DNA of 26,084 nt from CAZSAT01 sp964604675 (GTDB lineage: Bacteria > Myxococcota_A > UBA796 > CAJQPC01): assembly GCA_964604675.1 (NCBI GenBank), contig CAZSAT010000096.1, positions 1-26,084 of the forward strand. The letters are read 5' to 3'. The notes beneath the pieces are model-generated. The model was not told the DNA's origin. It searched no databases and worked only from the letters and a program-made list of their open reading frames with translations. Numbering within the stretch: position 1 is the stretch's first letter; every line of letters begins with the position of its first letter. Made by a program: the position numbers and the translations under genes. Positions 24,101 to 26,084 of the stretch are shown one piece after another.

Positions 24101-24848
24101 CGCGCCGGTGCTCACCGTCTCCGCCAACTACACGAACGACGAGGACGTGACGCTGAGCGGCACGTGCGAGGCCGACTGCACCCTGACCTTCTACTTCGTC
24201 GACGACGGAGGCAGCTGGACCGAGACCAGCACCTGCGGATCCTCGGGCAGCTTGTCCTACACCACCTACTACACCCGCGGGTACGAGACGATCGCCTACG
24301 CCACGTGTGCCGACTCCGCCGGGAACACCTCCGCGCTCTCCGATGGCGTCACGGTGGAAGTCTGCGACCCGGAGGACGAGGCCGACACCGACAGCCAGGG
24401 CGAGAGCGTCAGCGATGCCTACGATCTCGGCGTCTTCCCCGACGACGGGACCAGCACCACCTACGAAGGCACCATCCTCTCCAGCTCGGACGAGGACTGG
24501 TTCCTGGTCGACACCACCGACAGCGGGTCGAGCCCCGACGACTTCGCGCTCCAGATCGAGCTCTCCGAAGGGTCCAGCATCTACAGCTTCTTCGTCTACG
24601 ACTGGGACGGGGCGAGCGACACCGACATCTCGAGCACCAACTTCAGCTGCAGCTACAGCGGCGACGGCTGGAGCCAGTTCGAGTACACCGACTCCTACGG
24701 CTCCGTCGGCTACGACTGCGGCACCATCTACAACGAGTGCACCGACTACACGCAGACCTACGTGGTCGAGGTGCTCCGCGACAGCACCGCGGAGCAGAGC
24801 TGCCAGCACTACGAGCTGAGCGTGGGCAACGCCGCCAGCCTGTTCTAG
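21192..24848 (+). CDS. Ig-like repeat lipoprotein 2, paralogue of the gene at 12840
   Basis: The product has 1218 residues. The signal MLFLTALIGC has a good lipobox (LIGC, Cys10) but no positive charge before the hydrophobic core. About eleven Ig/PKD-like modules of 90-100 residues follow from residue 18 to 1055. They typically open with TPDPA-type strands, contain DADGDS loops and an AWxVDG strand, and have a Cys pair in many. A C-terminal domain (1056-1218) begins VCDPEDEAD and contains SDEDWFLVD. Residues from about 866 to the end correspond in order to residues 403-756 of lipoprotein 1 (SPxxPEPEDDLTC, LTFYFxDDGGSWTET, TRGYET, VCDPED). The protein is very rich in Ser, Thr and Asp and should be a long surface-exposed rod. 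An AGAGGA stretch precedes the ATG. It ends tail to tail with the minus-strand radical SAM gene. Confidence 0.82.
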   Translation: MLFLTALIGCQDDTLTYFAQPPSVAITSPADGAVVAEAVEIALVGLVTDEVFYEDMPSLDVAWSVNGTAACTDAALDDSGETICLHTFAEGSAEIQLVATNPDGESDYVIVTVEVEKNNAPTAQIVLPDNTLGYYTGTPITFEGQATDGEDDASQLSVAWESDLDGLLDLDSAPTDDGTVGGSASLSEGDHYVTMTVTDTTGRTGSDAVSLTVGAPNNDPECAITSPTDGHAASEGEAIDFTATASDVEVDPTELSVSWASDQDGALGASSVDGTGAVTFSYEDLSVGTHTVTMTVTDDGGAECLDTVTVQVGNEPYVSIDAPSNGDAENAGDPIVFSATITDANDDADDLDVVWTSSVDGTFSTQGPDSGGTAEFTKSDLTAATHTITVRVTDTLGFTASDSISLLVNALPEGLEVSISPADPTSADNLAVVMDTAATDPEAHSISYSYAWFQNGAATAYTTTSVSSAATVRADVWTVEVTPCDTYGCADPASATATVANGPPDVASVSLTPDPAAADDTMICTPASATDADGDSVTLSYAWTVDGATVTGSSSTLGSGFGKGETVQCHVTPSDGYDLGDTTASNEVVIENTVPVLDSVTLTPDPATADDTLSCSPGDVDDVDGDTVTYTYAWYVNGAATGDTTSTLSSGFVKSDEVSCRVTPADDDGSGSAVSSNTVTVENSAPSVASVSLAPDPAYEADTLTCTPDTASDGDGDSVSYSYSWIVDGSSVAPTSSTLTGTYFDKDDTVTCAVVPNDGEEDGDTTESNTLTISNTPPEMSSATISPSSPTTDDSLSVSESGWADDDGDTEGYRYQWYANSSAISGATSSSLGDGNTSKDDAIYVEVWPWDGDDAGTSVTSATVTVVNTAPTTPSISISPASPEPEDDLTCSITSASTDGDGDSLSYIYTWYRDGTSVTGTTTTSTANTLDASQTSNGETWTCEVYATDGDDSSSTASDSVAVTDTSAPSAPVLTVSANYTNDEDVTLSGTCEADCTLTFYFVDDGGSWTETSTCGSSGSLSYTTYYTRGYETIAYATCADSAGNTSALSDGVTVEVCDPEDEADTDSQGESVSDAYDLGVFPDDGTSTTYEGTILSSSDEDWFLVDTTDSGSSPDDFALQIELSEGSSIYSFFVYDWDGASDTDISSTNFSCSYSGDGWSQFEYTDSYGSVGYDCGTIYNECTDYTQTYVVEVLRDSTAEQSCQHYELSVGNAASLF

Positions 24849-25882
24849 GACCTCTCGGCCAGGAAGGCCGCGCGTTGCTCCTCGGAGGGTTGCTCGGTCG
24901 GGCTCCGTCGACCACGGCGCGCCTCGAGACGCTCCAGCAACTCGGGCTCGGGTTCCCGCCGCAACACCCGCGCGATGTGGGGCGTGGGGTCGTCGAACAC
25001 CGGTGAGAGCTCCCGCTCGTCGAAGTGCCGCGCCATCGAGTAGAGCCCGGCGCAGATCGGGTCGAAGCGGCACGCGTCGCACCCCTCGGTCTTGCCGTGC
25101 AGGAACTCCAGCTGGCGCACGAAGCCCTTCTGGTCGAGGAAGCGGATGCAGCGCTCCTCTTCCTTGACGATCTTCCGGGTCTCGGTGCTCGCCCACGCGA
25201 AGCGGCGCATGAAGCAGAGCGGCACGCGCTCGGCCCGAAACGTGCGCCCGGTGCGCACGAGGTACTCCATGGCGAGCTCCAGGCTCACCTGGCACTCCGC
25301 GTAGCTCGGGATGCAGTCGGGGTTCTCCTCGGAGCGGTTGCCGTTGGGGTCCATGCCGTTCCACACGAAGTGGCGCAGGTACGGGAAACGATCGCAGAGC
25401 CACATCACGTTCTCGTGAAGGTGATCGGCGTTGTAGCTGTTGATGACGCAGTTGATGTCGGCGCTGATCCCCACCGTCGGCACGTGGCCCAGGGTGCGGA
25501 CCAGGGCCTCCCAGGCCCCCGGGTAGCGCGTGATGTAGTCGTGCACCTCGGGCCGGTAGCTGTGCAGGCTCACGTGGATGTGGGCGAGTCCCGCGTCGAC
25601 TGCGCGCTGGAAGAAGTCCAGGTCCGCGAAGGTCTGGCCGTTGGTGATCATGCGGTTGTGCAGGCCCAGCTTCGCCGCGTGCTCGAGCGCCGGGAACAAC
25701 AGCGGCGAGAGGCTCGGTTCGCCACCGGTGAGGATGATGCCGTCGTAGCCGAGCTCGGCGAGCTGCTCGATCTCGCCGCGCATCTCGTGCTCCGTCAGCC
25801 CGATGCCTGTGGGCGGGTTCGAGCAGAAGCGGCAGCGTTGATAGCAGTTGCGCGTGAGCTGGAGGTAGCCGAGGTTGGCCAC
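24845..25882 (-). CDS. Radical SAM enzyme with C-terminal Cys triad
   Basis: The product has 345 residues from a GTG start at 25882 preceded by GGAG. Core motifs are LTRNCYQRCRFCSNPPTG (Cys13, Cys17, Cys20), LTGGEPSLSP (GGEP 53-56), MITNGQ and VSLHSYRPEVHDYI. The C-terminal triad CDACRFDPICAGLY (Cys268, Cys271, Cys277) has the same spacing as in the enzymes at 19186 and 20157. A charged, Arg/Glu-rich tail of about 65 residues follows. The gene lies on the opposite strand from the hxs operon and its stop codon overlaps that of the lipoprotein (CTAG at 24845-24848), so it is separately transcribed. Its partner may be the Pro-rich frame three bases upstream. The substrate is unknown. Confidence 0.85.
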   Translation of the reverse strand: MANLGYLQLTRNCYQRCRFCSNPPTGIGLTEHEMRGEIEQLAELGYDGIILTGGEPSLSPLLFPALEHAAKLGLHNRMITNGQTFADLDFFQRAVDAGLAHIHVSLHSYRPEVHDYITRYPGAWEALVRTLGHVPTVGISADINCVINSYNADHLHENVMWLCDRFPYLRHFVWNGMDPNGNRSEENPDCIPSYAECQVSLELAMEYLVRTGRTFRAERVPLCFMRRFAWASTETRKIVKEEERCIRFLDQKGFVRQLEFLHGKTEGCDACRFDPICAGLYSMARHFDERELSPVFDDPTPHIARVLRREPEPELLERLEARRGRRSPTEQPSEEQRAAFLAERS

Positions 25883-25885
25883 GGT

Positions 25886-26084
25886 CTACTCCCGGTCCGC
25901 CGGCCGCCGGCTGCGGTCGAAGTCTTCGACGGCGGCGTTCAGGAAGTCGCTTCGTCGCAGGGCGTTCGGGTTCGCCAGGGGATCGGTGACCGGCGGGGGC
26001 GGCGGGCCGTGTCCGGGCAGGCTGATGGGCGCGTACACCGGGGGCTTTCCGTGGGCCACGCGGGCCGGTGGCTCCGGGTGGCGC
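25886..26084 (-). CDS. C-terminal end of a Pro-rich protein or peptide (partial)
   Basis: On the minus strand, a frame open from the window edge ends with TAG at 25886, three bases before the radical SAM start. Its 65 readable residues are Pro-rich, with KPPVYAPISLPGHGPPPPV in the middle and LRRSDFLNAAVEDFDRSRR near the end. The tight spacing implies co-translation with the radical SAM gene. A GTG at 26059 could start a 57-residue peptide, which would make it a candidate precursor, but it may equally be the tail of a longer protein. No family is recognised. Confidence 0.5.
   Translation of the reverse strand, partial: RHPEPPARVAHGKPPVYAPISLPGHGPPPPPVTDPLANPNALRRSDFLNAAVEDFDRSRRPADRE

Overview
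The window is GC-rich, densely coded bacterial DNA, with most intergenic gaps under 60 bp and many 4-base start/stop overlaps. Several predicted lipoproteins have a short signal peptide, an Asp/Thr/Gly-rich stretch after the lipidated Cys, and long Ig-like or FG-GAP arrays. This style is familiar from Myxococcota and related deltaproteobacterial lineages. That taxonomic call is an inference from style, not from a marker gene. A 100-base run of N at 17984-18083 marks a scaffold gap.

Region A (1-6708, + strand): the tail of an upstream gene, then a PDZ-domain lipoprotein, a secreted protein with four PEGA-like repeats, a CotH-kinase-like lipoprotein, an SGNH-hydrolase-like membrane-anchored protein, a HAD-family hydrolase, a divergent Fpg/Nei DNA glycosylase, and a small Ala-rich lipoprotein that probably starts at CTG. 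Region B (6711-12787, - strand): a serine/threonine dehydratase or serine racemase-like PLP enzyme, followed by an ECF42-type unit. That unit comprises a DGPF/YCII protein, an ECF sigma factor with a C-terminal helical extension, a large FG-GAP plus C-type-lectin lipoprotein, and a membrane-anchored protein of unknown function. A TGTCGA-N17-CGTC element upstream of the DGPF gene matches the promoter motif I recall for ECF42 sigma factors, which suggests autoregulation and sigma control of the surface lipoprotein.

Region C (12840-24848, + strand) is the most unusual part. It is apparently one operon of ten genes: Ig-like lipoprotein 1, a Tat-signal protein of unknown family, HxsD, a short HxsD-like protein, the radical SAM maturase HxsB, a His-Xaa-Ser repeat protein (HxsA-type) broken by the assembly gap, three further radical SAM enzymes joined by GTGA overlaps, and Ig-like lipoprotein 2, a larger paralogue of lipoprotein 1. 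A fifth radical SAM gene lies tail to tail on the - strand (24845-25882), preceded by the end of a Pro-rich reading frame.

The HxsA/B/D core identifies a His-Xaa-Ser peptide-modification locus. The extra radical SAM enzymes, the Tat protein and the bracketing paralogous lipoproteins go beyond the compact hxsABCD layout I know. The working model is cytoplasmic modification of a poly-(His-Gly-Ser) protein by HxsB with HxsD-type partners, with further radical SAM steps. The lipoproteins could be surface partners or additional substrates. The biochemical product of any hxs system is, to my knowledge, undefined, so this model is inference.
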